Positions 44,489-55,617 of a stretch of DNA of 64,000 nucleotides are shown piece by piece (position 1 is the stretch's first letter; every line of letters starts with the position of its first letter). The position numbers and the translations under genes were made by a program. The notes beneath the pieces are model-generated. The model made no database searches. It saw only the letters and a program-made list of their open reading frames with translations, and had not been told where the DNA came from. Origin of the DNA: Plasmopara viticola (taxonomy: Eukaryota > Oomycota > Peronosporomycetes > Peronosporales > Peronosporaceae); NCBI GenBank assembly GCA_001695595.3, contig MBPM02000035.1:248001-312000 (forward strand), given 5' to 3'.

Positions 44489-47400
44489 TCATAAAGAAAC
44501 TTCATGTGCTCTTATGCTTTGCTCATCCGGTCCTGTGCGACCTTGAGCAACGTCTCTTAACGTAGAAAATACGCTTGTGCTAAATTTTTTTCTACGAAAT
44601 TCTGGATCTGATGCCACATCATCTGGCATATAAGAAACATATCCTAGATCCGCTTCGAACGATGGCATTCCGATTGTAAAGTGTACGCGTCGATTATAGG
44701 CTATCTCAGCCAAATGCAAAAGTCATCCCAATCATTCTGTGCTGGGTTGACGACGCCTCGAATATAATGTCCAATAAATCGGTTAGTTCTTTCCGTTTGT
44801 CCATCCCTTTGCGGCCTTGAAGCCGGAGCCAAATCGTGTTACGCTTCCACAGCAGATAGGATTGTTCGCCATAACTTCGATGTGAACTTGATGTCTCGGT
44901 TGGACACAATGGTCTGTAGTATGCCATGGTTCTTAATATATTTCTCCATGACAACCTTTGCGAATTCTGCAGAATCCTCCGCTAACTTCTTTGCGATGAA
45001 AATAGCCCTTTTCGTTAAGCGGTCAACAATACCCATGACGGCATATAAACCACTTTTGGCTTCCGGTAAAGAAGCGATGAAGTCTATTGGAATGTCGACC
45101 CAACTGCCCCAAAGAATATCCAAGGACTGACGTATTTCTAGCCGTTTGATCTCCCTCGCCTTGTTGCGCTCACACATTCCGCCTGTGTTGACATAGCGCT
45201 GGACGTACTTCGTTATTTTTGGCCAGAAGTACTTTAGACGCACGGCCAGATACGTCTTTTAAAATCCCAGGTACAGAATCATGGTTCCACAGATGCCGCG
45301 ACTTCTAAGGTCTTCGTCATCTGAAATATACAGTCGTGGAGTCACATCTTCGCCAGTTTGGTCTATCCTGCAATGAGTGCTTTGACGCGTCATCTCCTTT
45401 TCAGCTTTCTGATGATGTACTGTATGTCTCTATTCCACACATAAATTGTCTTTGAGGATTGAGCAGCAGTAATTTCGTTCGTCCTTGTTGTCGCCACGAC
45501 CTTGCGGTTCTTAGCCGCTCCCAGAAGCTCTTGCAAGCTAACTTGGGCAGCTTTGCTTTTCAATTTCGGATTGAATCAGCCACGGTGTTAATTACACCGG
45601 GAATTTACTTGAACAAAATATAAAATTCAGCAAGATCATTGAACCAATGAGCTACTCTGCGGTTATTAGTCTTCTACGTTAGGATCATCTCAATACTTTT
45701 CTTGTCCGTTTCGACCGTGAATTGTCGATCAAGATAGTACACACGCCATACTTTTGGCGTATGCATGATTGCAAGCAGTTCTAGCTCAAGGACAGGGTAG
45801 GATTCGTCTTCCAACCAGTAAAGCAATTGGATACTCGCAAGCAATCGTACACTCGTGCTCTCCCTCCTTTTGAGACAAGACTCCCCCCATCGCAAAATTC
45901 GGGGCGTGTATTCGCATACCAAATGGTTTCGAAATGTTTGGAGAACTTAAACAGGTGGAAGCGTCAAGCAACACTTGAGTTCGGTGAAGCGGCGTTGTTG
46001 ATCGGCCAAAAGATTGGAGGTTGTTATCTCTGAACACTGTTGTGGAGTCGTCCTGCAAATTGCGCAAAGTCCTTGCAAAACCTTAAGACATAGACTGTAG
46101 TGCCGTAGAAGCACTCCATTTACTTCTTTGTCTTGGGCACAGACCAATCTGCAATGATCGTCATCTTGTCGGGGTCCAAGCAGAATTGGCACTTTGACAA
46201 TTTGATGTAGAGTTACTGTTCTTCACACCGTTTAAATACACGGTCTAAAGCCGTAAGGTAGTCTGCGACATCTTCCCTCTTTGTGAACACGTAGGTGTCG
46301 TCAATGTAGAATCGCATCACATCTTTAAAGTCGAAAGACTTTTTGCAAAAGCCGGTTGAACGTACCCGGGCTTCCGCTAAGTCCCATATGAGTGACTAGA
46401 TATTCAAAAGATCATCTGAGGTAAGAAATGGGATATCCAATCCACGCGACTAAACCTGATAGTAACCCCAAAGTAGGTCCAAGCACAAAACCCAATAAAT
46501 TCCGGACATGACGTCAAAGAAGTCTTCTCTACGCGAAACTAATATCGCCAAGATCGTCGCTAGATTTAGCTGACGATAATCGTGCACAATTCGCCAACCT
46601 ACAGGCTTCTTGACTCAAAACGTTGGCGCCGAAAAGGCAGACATAGTTGGTTGAATAATGCCTGCATAAAACATCTCATTGGTCCATTCTTGGATCGCCC
46701 TGCGCTGTTCAGGACTCTGGCGCCATAGTTTGACGAATATCGATTAGGTACCAAGTTCAAGCAAAAAATTGTGCTCAATTCCTATCTCACTTGAATGCTC
46801 CACGCAAAGTATTGTGTTTGAACAATTGTGTAGCGTTCCATACGCCGGAATTACCTTAAGCGAGCCTTATTCTTGATTCTTGAAGCGCTAAGATTTTCCA
46901 GAATCATGGAGGTTGACAACAAAGACAGCTTAAATGTCCTTGTCGTAACGCAACATTCTAGAAAATGATGAGAAGAAATTAGCTGCGTCATTGCTTGACG
47001 GCCATGGTGGCCTTTGTGCCGATACTCAATCGATAATCTTGTGGCTCTGATTGATTCGAGCCTTGCATTGTTCGGCGGTTCATCTAGACGAACGTTGATT
47101 TTGCGGTTTTGGTCGAATTGCCGCTTGGTGCTCCGTATTGATTCGAGGAGACATACGCCCTGTACTTCAGTCGATATCGACATTTTGCACACGAAGCCAC
47201 GTCATGCCGATGATAATATTCTTCTATTTCAGGAACAGGCATGAATTGGAACGCTCGTGATGTAAAAGGAAAACCAGGTATATGCAACTTCATGTGCACA
47301 GTTCGTCGGGGGTGGTAGACAACCTGGTCGTAACTAAGGTCGACTTGCATCATCTCACCATTACTTACTTCGATCTCACGTCGCTCCACAATTCTTCGGA

Positions 47401-48600
47401 TACAACGCTAAAACATCTGTTGTCAATGAAAACGGTGACGGGTCTCTTTTGATCGAAATTTTTAAAAGCTTGGGTTTCTGCTTCAAGAATGACATAAAAT
47501 ATAACGATTCGTTTAGGAGCGGTAGATTGCGGCGATATGAAGCCGACAACGCCACAATTGTTACATGTTGCCGATTGTATCCAGTTGCCATCCTTGCCCA
47601 TCTTCTTCTGACACCTTGCTTTTTGAGGCCGTGACTTGTTCGCACGATAGCCTGATTCTTAAGACACCGTCTTGAACGACTTGGCCGATGCACGATTTGA
47701 TCTACCCGAGTAATGGGCAAATTCAAAGTCGAAGGCAACTTCAATGGTCTTCTAGGGAGTACTCGGACTCTTTTCCTCAATCTTCTTCGCGATTTCTTTC
47801 CGTAATCCATTCCGAAAAAAAATGCTTTTTCAACTCACTAATTTTCAATTTAGTTCGGGACATCGAGTTCTGCTTTCCAAAGATGTACTCGTGGAAAGTC
47901 TCCTTTTGTTTTGATGAAACATTCTCTCTCGAAGTTCATACTCGAAGTACTAAGGCCTGCAGCGTGTGCGTAAGGGAGTTTTAGACAGTGCCCATGTCTT
48001 GTGCACGTTGATGCCTTCCAGGACGGCTATACAGGCACGGTCCCAATCTAGTACAAATTTGCCAAAATTACTTGGGACGAGCGTCACAAAGTCTGACGAC
48101 TCTGTTGTCATCAAGTGGCGATTGTTGGCGTAGTACTGTTCCGTTGCGAAGATCCACCAATCTGAATCTTCGCCAAACCACACTTCCTAGACAATGGGAT
48201 CTATTTCTTCTGCTTGCTTCTTGATGCAACGAGAAACTCGAAGCGCTCATTAGCCTGTTGCATTTGGGCTTGCATTCGAGCTTGCGCCTGGGCTTGGTAT
48301 ATTTGTTGCTGCTAAGTGAGATACAATTGTAGTTGCTGCATGGACAGTGTGTTTTGTCGTGTCGCAGCAGAGGGGACTACGTTAGGCTGAGCGCTTGAAT
48401 CCGCTTGGTCATTGGCACTTGTCGCATCTTGCGGAGTCGGCACCCGCGATCTTAAGCGCGACGTCGGCCTTAGAATTTTGTTTCGGTCAGGAGCTCTTAT
48501 TCGACTCTGTCGCCGAGGTCTTGGGTTTATAAATGGGCACTCAGCCGTATGGCCTCTTTTGAAGGGCCATACTTGCTGGACTTCTCAGCGCTTTTTGTTA
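44489..48600 (-). pseudogene. Gypsy element 2 gag-pol remnant
   Basis: From right to left: Gln-rich gag near 48250-48570; a decayed zinc knuckle near 47550 (CNNCGVVGF, where the His is lost); reverse transcriptase with FYIDDTYVF near 46280-46310 and KLSKCQFC near 46180; RNase H at about 45674-45922 (YPVLELELLAIMHT, FTVETDKKSIEMILT); integrase at 44839-45243 (DIPIDFIASLPEAKSG, YAVMGIVDRLTKRAIF) with a C-terminal piece at 44489-44719. Each block is in its own frame. Confidence 0.85.
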
Positions 48601-49279
48601 TAATCTACCAGACCTTAAAAAACATATAGAATAAAAACGAAACTGATTAATTTTGTTTTACAGTCTACTCTTTTTGTACAAATGGAAAGAGTGGTTGAAT
48701 AAACCTTCCAAAAGCTCTTGGGTTTGCTGAATACGATTTCAGTAATGTCGTGCACTAGATTCCTGGCAACTGAATTAATACAATCCGATGTCGTTTCGGG
48801 CAACTTCAGCTGCTTCACCGCAAGTCTTTTTGCAGCTTGTCGAGCTCTTTGTCACGGCTTGTAACGTAATTCGTGGTATTTATGAACGGGTTTGTGGGTT
48901 CACGAGTCTTTCGTTTTTCCGTACAACAAAGCCAAACGAAACAACTCAGTAGTAATATATGTAGATCAAGCAAACCCAAGTGGGTAACTTATCTGGAAGT
49001 TATTTCCGTGTTTTCAAAAGCGGGACAGATATTCACCAAAAGGCAAAATCACAAAATCACCGACCAACTGAAGGAGTTTGAGATATATGTACCACACTAG
49101 CGTACAACTACACTAACAAACCACTGAACGTTAAGTTCGTGCTGTAAGACAACCCTTTGTAATCTAGTACTTCCCACTATGTGGCTCGTTTTAATAATCA
49201 CAGGATAACTCGCTTCTCACTATGTGACCACAAGCACCCTAGTCTTGAATACTTGAACTTGACACGACAAGTGCTACTA

Positions 49280-49687
49280 TGTAACACAGTTACAGAAAAA
49301 GTTGATTGAAGTCTGCCGTCGGACGAGGCTGAGGCGCGGGCGAGGTGATATCGTAGAAGAGGAGATGTGTTTGTTGCTTTAAGCGAACTGAAAAGTGATC
49401 AAATAAAGACCTCTTGCGACTTGTTTTCTTGCTACAGCATAACTGATGGCTTTCAGCCATCTACTGCTACCATCTTGAAAGCTATCATTCTTCTAAATTC
49501 CATCTGGCTTTTTACGCATCCTAATTTTTTTTATCCAAGAAGATCTCTTGGTTCCTAATGATTATAAGACATCTGGAACTGTCTTCTGATCAAAGACTAT
49601 ATAATCGCCTGAACCTATGGATAGAACTAATGCATATGTATTTTGAGAATACTTTATAAAGCCCTTACCGACAAAACTGCTGGTGAC
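49280..49687 (-). repeat. Gypsy element 2 5' LTR, outer end truncated
   Basis: Starts TGTAACACAG and runs to about GCTGGTGACTT. The expected CA terminus is replaced by sequence homologous to the flank of the GIP genes, so the end has been lost. Confidence 0.65.
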
Positions 49688-49904
49688 TTTTAATTAGCAA
49701 ATATAAGAGCACAGCACCTTCTTGCTCAGTTTTCTTCACAGCCTGGGCATCCTGCGTCAGAAAGAAACTAAAAGAGGACAAAAGCTTGGATAATAAACGG
49801 GACTAACTACAATCAACTTAGGATCGTTGTCAACTACGTCTATTAGAACAAACACTTTGAGGTGCGTGATACTAATATTGAGTGAATTTTTATTCTGTAT
49901 ATCC
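49688..49904 (-). repeat. Inverted remnant of the GIP 3'-flank sequence
   Basis: Read on the minus strand, this matches the conserved small ORF region at 58520-58720 and 63559-63740: CTCAAAGTGTTTGTTCTAAT corresponds to CTTAAAGCGTTTGTTTCAAT, and GTGCTCTTATATTTGCT to GTGCTCTTATATCTGCT. It is what remains of the left edge of the GIP array, lying between the truncated gypsy LTR and a SINE-like element. Confidence 0.75.
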
Positions 49905-50217
49905 GCGTGCAAAAGGTTGGGGTGACGCTTTCCTTCCAAGCGCGGGGGCTAAATGCTCGCGCGCTTCGGGCAGGTGCTCTCGGGCATCTGCAGGTCTCTA
50001 ACGAGTCTCACCCTCGACGCGACGGTCTCCAGCACCAGGGCGCCACCTGGGCTCTTACCAAGTTAGAACTAAACAAAATAATGGAAGACCCTCACGACCT
50101 CGGGGCTGGCTGCACTGCCCGTAGGACGAGACCCGACGTATGCGGACACCACTCTATGCCGTGGACTAGCCAGACTGAGCCTTGACAACGCGATAACGTA
50201 ATACAATACAATACAAT
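49905..50217 (+). mobile_element. SINE-like retroposon, copy 3
   Basis: Begins AAAAGGTTGGGGTGACG and ends in ACGTAATACAATACAATACA. It is the same family as the copies at 20637 and 31967, with a ~17-bp internal deletion near the 3' end (after GACTGAGCC). I did not find a clear target-site duplication; later rearrangement at the array edge may have removed it. Confidence 0.75.
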
Positions 50218-50254
50218 AGCGCTAAACTAAAAGAAAAACTAAATATAGAGAAAA

Positions 50255-51960
50255 ATGCCAAATCTCATGCATAATTGTTGGGAAAAAATCGACCGCTGTG
50301 AAAAAATCGACCGCTGTTTTTTTCATGAAAAAGAAGGCTGACTGTCAGGTTATTTACGGGAGCAACACACCTTTTCTGGTATCCATATACTAGAGAAATT
50401 CTTTGATTTACAGCCTCTCCATGAAACATCAACTAAGTTACAGAATCTTGGATTGTTTGTCTACATACCGCAAAATTTGCACTGATACAAGCCATTGACT
50501 TATATGGGCGGAGAACTAGCCGCCTGGGGCTCAAGGTATCCAGATTGCCAATCGTCTCATTCATCCTGTCACTTTGTCATCACAGCACGACAAGACCAAA
50601 AAGAAGAGCGAGATATTTGATTGTGCATTGTTCAATCATACATCGTTTTGGTGCCTACACATTTTTTGGACAGGCTGTCGCATTGAAGAACCCTTCAGCA
50701 TCAGAATTGTACGTTTGGAGAGCATTGCTTGCAGTACATTATAGGATTAGCTGAAGCCATTACGCCCATATGTACCACACGTCCTTGCTTTAGGCTTAAA
50801 GCAGAAAGTGCGCTCGCATAGATAGGTGTTTACTAAAGTTGCAGCGAATTCTTAAACTATACGCTATGATTACTGTTACTATCGGTATAATCTGTCGCGA
50901 TGTTAAAGTAGTGCTGAGCTAGTAACACAGTAACTAGTATACCGCTGACAAACAACGCCCGATTTCGCTTACGAAGCGTTAATCTTAGCAGATAACCCTT
51001 GATACATGATTAGTCAACTTTTATGGAGGCCCGTCATGTCATTTAAACACCTATACAATAGTGACATGTAAGATGGGATGTACTATCAACATGAGATAGT
51101 GCCGCCATAACAGTTGACTATTTTTGTATTAAGGATAATCTGCTTAGACGCTTTGTGAGTGCAAGGGCTAATTTATGTATTTAGCCTTCTCAGGTGGTCG
51201 GTCACCAGTGTGCGAGAGCGTGCATTATAGATCCGAGCCACGTTAAACACTTATTGGTAAAGTAGTATATCTTGCGAGTTCATTGAAGGCGGAATACAAC
51301 TTAAAGTGTTACCTACCGATTACTACTGTTACATCGCGACAGTATATAACAATAGTAGAAAATATGGTTTTTAAAATGTGTTGATACTTCAGTGGACACC
51401 TGTCCATGCCAAGCACACGTTCTGCCTTTAAACCTAAAGCAAAGATGTGTGGTACATGAGGGCGTAATGGCTGAGCTAATCATATAATGCACTTCAAACA
51501 ATGCTCTTCAAGCGTATAGTTTTAATGTTGAAGGGTTGTGCAATGCGACAGCCTGTCCGAAAATGTATAGGCACCAGTACGTTATGTAATTGAAGAATGC
51601 ACAATTAAATATCTCGCTCTTCTTCTTGGTATTGTCGCGCTGTGATGACAAAATGACAGATCAATGAGAAGAAAGACTATGGGAAATACCTACCTACCTG
51701 CCCAAATTGACCGATGAAGCTGTACATATAAATCAATGGTTCAGGGTTTGCGGTATCCAGATCGATAAATAGTCTAAAATTCCGTAATTATTTCATGTAT
51801 GAAGGAGAGGCTGTAATTATAAATTTATATAGATGCCAGAAAAGCTGTGTTGCTCCTATAAAAAAACCTGACTGCCAGCATTCCCGGTCAATTTTTCTGA
51901 ACAATTATGCAAGAGATTTGGCGTATTTCTTCGTCGAATTAGTACGTACACATTTGTAAT
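50255..51960. repeat. Inverted repeat (GIP 5'-flank palindrome), unit 0
   Basis: Two arms of about 0.8 kb with a centre near 51060. Left-arm blocks such as GTACCACACGTCCTTGCTTT and AAGCGTTAATCTTAGCAGAT reappear as reverse complements in the right arm (near 51450 and 51145). The right arm leads directly into the GIP pseudogene at 52079. The left arm would have led into a minus-strand GIP, which is missing. Divergence between the arms is clear, so the palindrome is old. Confidence 0.75.
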
Positions 51961-52078
51961 CTATCAACCCCATTCACTAGTTTCAAGACTTCCGTTCGTG
52001 AATTTGTGTTATCCTTGGACACTTTGAAAATTGCCTTGTTCTCCATTCAGCTTCCAAGCCGCAATACTTGACAACTCG

Positions 52079-52826
52079 ATGAAGATTTCTATCACCATTG
52101 CTGCTGCTTTGATGGCTATTGCCGGCGTCACTGTCAACGCTGGGCACACTTCGCGGAGCCGTCAAAAAGGGCACAAAGACGTTTAACGTCGGCATTCGCG
52201 AGTTCATCGATGGTGACAGCCATTGCGGTGGTGTTTTGGTTGCCCAAACGCTAGTGCTCACCACTTATATATGCACAGAAGTTGAACCCATTAAGTTTGT
52301 GTCGGTAGCAACGCACTACTTGAACAAGCCGCTGGATGGCGAGCAGATTCCAGTCGTTTTGATTGTTTCCCACGAAGAGTATGATTCAGACACCGGGGTT
52401 TTTGATTTTGTCTCGTTAAAACTGACCAGACTGGGCAAGTTCGAGCCCATCCAGCTTCCTAAAGTGAACGATTCGGAATTTAGACTGATATGCTGGCAAC
52501 GACCATGGGCTAGGGTACGACCAGTTATCTTTACGGCAAATTCTCTGAAGGACTGCTGGCTGTCAAACTGAGAATGTGGGGTTTCGAGGAGTGCTATTCG
52601 GTATTCATATATACTGATACGAATCTGTGTGCAGGCGGTGTCAAGAATATGGACGCGTGTGAAGGTGATAATGGTGGTTTACTGATCAAAGAGCAGGAGA
52701 ATGGTGATATTCTCATTGGTCTTGTCAGCTGGGGTCGCGATTGTGGTAAAGAAGGATTCCCGACCGTTTTCTCACGCGTGTCCTAGGCAGTCCCATGGAT
52801 TAAAACCCATGAGGACAAGCCTTTAG
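52079..52826 (+). pseudogene. Glucanase inhibitor-like (inactive trypsin-fold) pseudogene
   Basis: ATG at 52079 opens a signal peptide like that of the intact copies (MKISITIAAALMAIAG). Compared with them, about 20 bp are missing after the codons for HTS, which removes the LIMGG zymogen-cleavage region and shifts the frame. A 1-bp deletion occurs near 52482, an in-frame TAG lies at 52784-52786, and a 1-bp insertion follows in the last codons. The S1 nucleophile motif reads GDNGGL rather than GDSGGP. Expression as a full protein is not possible. It is the only surviving plus-strand GIP body in the window. Confidence 0.9.
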
Positions 52827-54849
52827 GCGAGCTCGCAAGCAATGGCTCTGCGACCATATTGTTTTCATGATCAGTTAAAATGTTCAAAGTTGATATCTTT
52901 TATTCATTGTACAGATCAGTTTATCTTTCCTTGAGGAATCGCTTTTCATTCATTTGACCACAATTCTATATTTGTGCAGTAATGCGCGCAGAAGGAGTTG
53001 TTGTCTGTTTGAGCTTGATTTCGCACTGAGAATATGAGCTGTTAGTCGATTCACCGCCCATAAGCTGTCAACGCAATTGCTTTAGCTTCTGTAGCTTTTT
53101 CTGCATCTTTGTTTTCGAGTAGATACACGATATTAAATTGTGCGCGAGGACTATGTCATGGAAGCGTCTCAGAATAAGGTGTTTGGTGAAGTTTATACAA
53201 TCACGTCTTCTTGCTTAGCGTGATGCTCTTGGCTGAGTAGCCCATTTAGTTATTATTCAGTGTCTTTTTGATTCTGGCAATATGTACGTGGACCTTACAG
53301 GATAAAAAGTCACCCAATTTTAGAATCATGGATACAGCGTCTCAGCGCTTAAAAAAGGTGAGTATTTGCTTTGGTGTGTCTCTAATGCATCTGTACATGT
53401 CTTAAGAGATAGAAAGGACGTATCTGTCGTCCCACATCATCTGAACCTCAAAGCGTTTGTTTCAATAGACGCAGTAGACAACGATCGTTCGTTGACTGTG
53501 GTAAATCCCGATTGTAGTTAAGGCTGCTTTCAACGATCAATGTATTCCTCTTCTGATGCAGCATGCCCCGACTGACGAAAAATTGAGCACGAAGGTACTG
53601 TGCTTTTAATTTATGGAAGAACTTAGCAAATGGATCGTGCGCTTACAGAATATTTTAAATATCTAAAGAGAAAAACAATAAAGGTCAGCAAAGACTGATT
53701 TTGTCGCTCGTCCGGCACTGCATGCCTGGGTCAACGATGTAAGTATGCACATGATTCGGGGCGCTTCTTCATCTTGTACCACGGTCGTGGTACGAAAATA
53801 AAGTGTTAAAATTATGCTTTATCTTGACGAACGATTTCAGATTTGAAGCGATTTGAGCACATATTTTCACTTGAGATAGCATATGAAATATTATCGTATG
53901 TCTCTAAAACACCAAAGCCAGTAAAAGAGAATAGTCCCGAAAAAAAATGTTACTATTAGGCAACACCCCCATTGCAATAACCTGGCCATTTTAAGCATGA
54001 AGGTGATCGCACGTGAAAGTTTGCGTTTTCCATTATCAGCACAATAGTCGAGCACTATGTCGACACTATTGGCCTCATGACAAGGCATTGTTGTGGAGCA
54101 ATTCTCGCAAAATTTGCAAGGGCCGTTAGACTACACCTGGACTATCAAGGGTTTTCCCACGATCGCGCACTTTCCAACAATCTCACTCTATATACCCGTT
54201 GGTGGGACTGGCTATGCTCCTCTAACGATTCTTGACTCGGTGAGTGGTGTTTGTTGGATTTGTCGAGTTTGTCGTATGATAAACTTTAGTGAAACGTGTG
54301 CATAATTGGTTAAATCTGCAATCGTGGGCAGTTGTAGTCTCTTGTGCGCCCACATCTGTCCGCAGCAGTACTAAACGCTTTATGCCATCTTTTACCTAAA
54401 TTTTTTAACTGAGTTCATTAGAGAAAGGCCCGACATTCGAACAGTTATGACATCTGGTTGACTTGATTTCTTGAGTACGTAGCGTACGGTGCCTGAGTGA
54501 GCCAAAACACTCCGCCACAAATGTTCACTGCTAGTTGAAAGATATTATGCTTAAACCTTCTATGATCTTTGTTTGACGACTGTTTTTACTGGGAGATTAC
54601 AAGTGGACATAGGGATTAGGCGCGTGCATAGGGTGAATCATATCCTGACAAATATTTTGAATGGGAGGTCATGTTCAGACAGCGACTTCCCTGACTCGCA
54701 TGTACAGGACCGAAATCGATTAGACTGGTCAGCGCTATTCGGCCATTTGGTCAAGAAATGAAGTGAACAAAATCTGTACAATGAAATGTTCAGTGTTCAA
54801 ACGATTATGTAAGAAGACGCAATGGCTAATTCGCTGCGTGCGAGCTAGC
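52827..54849. other. 3'-flank region between GIP pseudogene and GIP copy A
   Basis: No intact gene. The first ~100 bp (AGCTCGCAAGCAATGGCT, TTCATTGTACAGAT) is conserved with other GIP 3' flanks. Near 53330-53640 is a decayed version of the small ORF seen intact at 58520. It is preceded by an ATG and a possible splice donor (AAAAAAGGTGAGTA at about 53352). From about 53830 the sequence matches 58938-59950, the start of the tandem unit. Confidence 0.55.
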
Positions 54850-55617
54850 CTAAAGGGTTGCCATCATGGATTCAATCCACGGGACAGCCGAAGACACGCG
54901 TGAGAAAACGGTCGGAAATCCTTTTTTGCCGCAATCGCGACCCCAGCTGACCAGACCAATCAGAATGTCACCACTGTCCTGCTCTATGATCAGTGGACCA
55001 CCTTGATCACCCTCGCATGCGTCCACACCCTTGGTACCGCCTGCACACAGATTCGTATCAGTGATATCGAAAACCGAATAGCACTCCTCGAAGCCCCACA
55101 CTCTCAGCTTGATAGCCAGCAATTCTTTAGAGAAATTGCCGTCGGGATAAGTGGTCGTACCCCAGCCCATGGTCGTTGCCATCATATCAGTCTGAATATC
55201 CGAATCGTCCACATTAGGAAGCTGGATGGGCTTGAACTTGCTCGGTTTGGCCAGTTTTAACAAGACAAAATCAAAAGCCCCGGTGTCTGAATTGTATTCT
55301 TCGTGAGAGTGAACTGAAACGACTGGAATCTGCTCGCCATCCAGCGTCTTGTTCAAGTAGTGCGTTCCTACCGACACAAACTTAGGGGGTTTAACTTCAG
55401 TGCAGATATAAGTGGTGAGCACGAGCGTGGAGGCAACCAAAACACCACCGCAATGGCTTTCACCATCGATGAACTCGCGAATGCCGACGTTAAACGTCTT
55501 TGTGCCCTTTTTGACGGGTTTCCCTCCCATGATTAGCCTCCGCGAAGTGTGCCCAGCGTTGACAGCGATGCCGGCAATAGCCATCAAAGCAGCAGCAATG
55601 GTGATAGAAATCTTCAT
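54850..55617 (-). CDS. Glucanase inhibitor protein-like, catalytically dead trypsin homologue, copy A
   Basis: 255 residues from ATG at 55617; the frame is open for 16 more codons upstream but has no earlier ATG. Residues 1-21 are a signal peptide (ITIAAALMAIAGIAVNA). RRLIMGGKPV at 26-35 corresponds to the trypsin activation site. The S1 fold is clear: CGGVLVASTLVLTTYIC at 56-72, DFVLLKL at 116-122, CAGG at 191-194, GDQGGP at 203-208, VSWGRDCG at 223-230. The catalytic His position is Ile71 and the Ser position is Gln205, with only Asp116 kept, so it should not be a protease. Cysteines at 56/72, 179/191 and 201/229 fit three disulfides. This is the hallmark of Phytophthora GIPs, secreted apoplastic proteins that bind and inhibit plant endo-beta-1,3-glucanases. 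The role is inferred from the family. Confidence 0.88.
   Translation of the reverse strand: MKISITIAAALMAIAGIAVNAGHTSRRLIMGGKPVKKGTKTFNVGIREFIDGESHCGGVLVASTLVLTTYICTEVKPPKFVSVGTHYLNKTLDGEQIPVVSVHSHEEYNSDTGAFDFVLLKLAKPSKFKPIQLPNVDDSDIQTDMMATTMGWGTTTYPDGNFSKELLAIKLRVWGFEECYSVFDITDTNLCAGGTKGVDACEGDQGGPLIIEQDSGDILIGLVSWGRDCGKKGFPTVFSRVSSAVPWIESMMATL

Larger units (their letters stand above)
43675..49687 (-). mobile_element. Ty3/gypsy retrotransposon, element 2, nearly full length but degenerate
   Basis: Two LTRs (43675-44009 and 49280-49687) bracket, on the minus strand, the gypsy order gag, protease region, reverse transcriptase, RNase H, integrase. It is the same family as element 1: about 46180-49687 aligns with 35970-39330 throughout. 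All coding frames are broken. The outer edge of the right LTR is cut at about 49687, where GIP-locus sequence begins. Confidence 0.88.

Noticed and set aside
54093..54305. Plus-strand frame repeated in two units (54093-54305 and near 59210)
   Set aside because: Small indels between the two near-identical copies shift the frame, so conservation is due to recent duplication and not to coding constraint.
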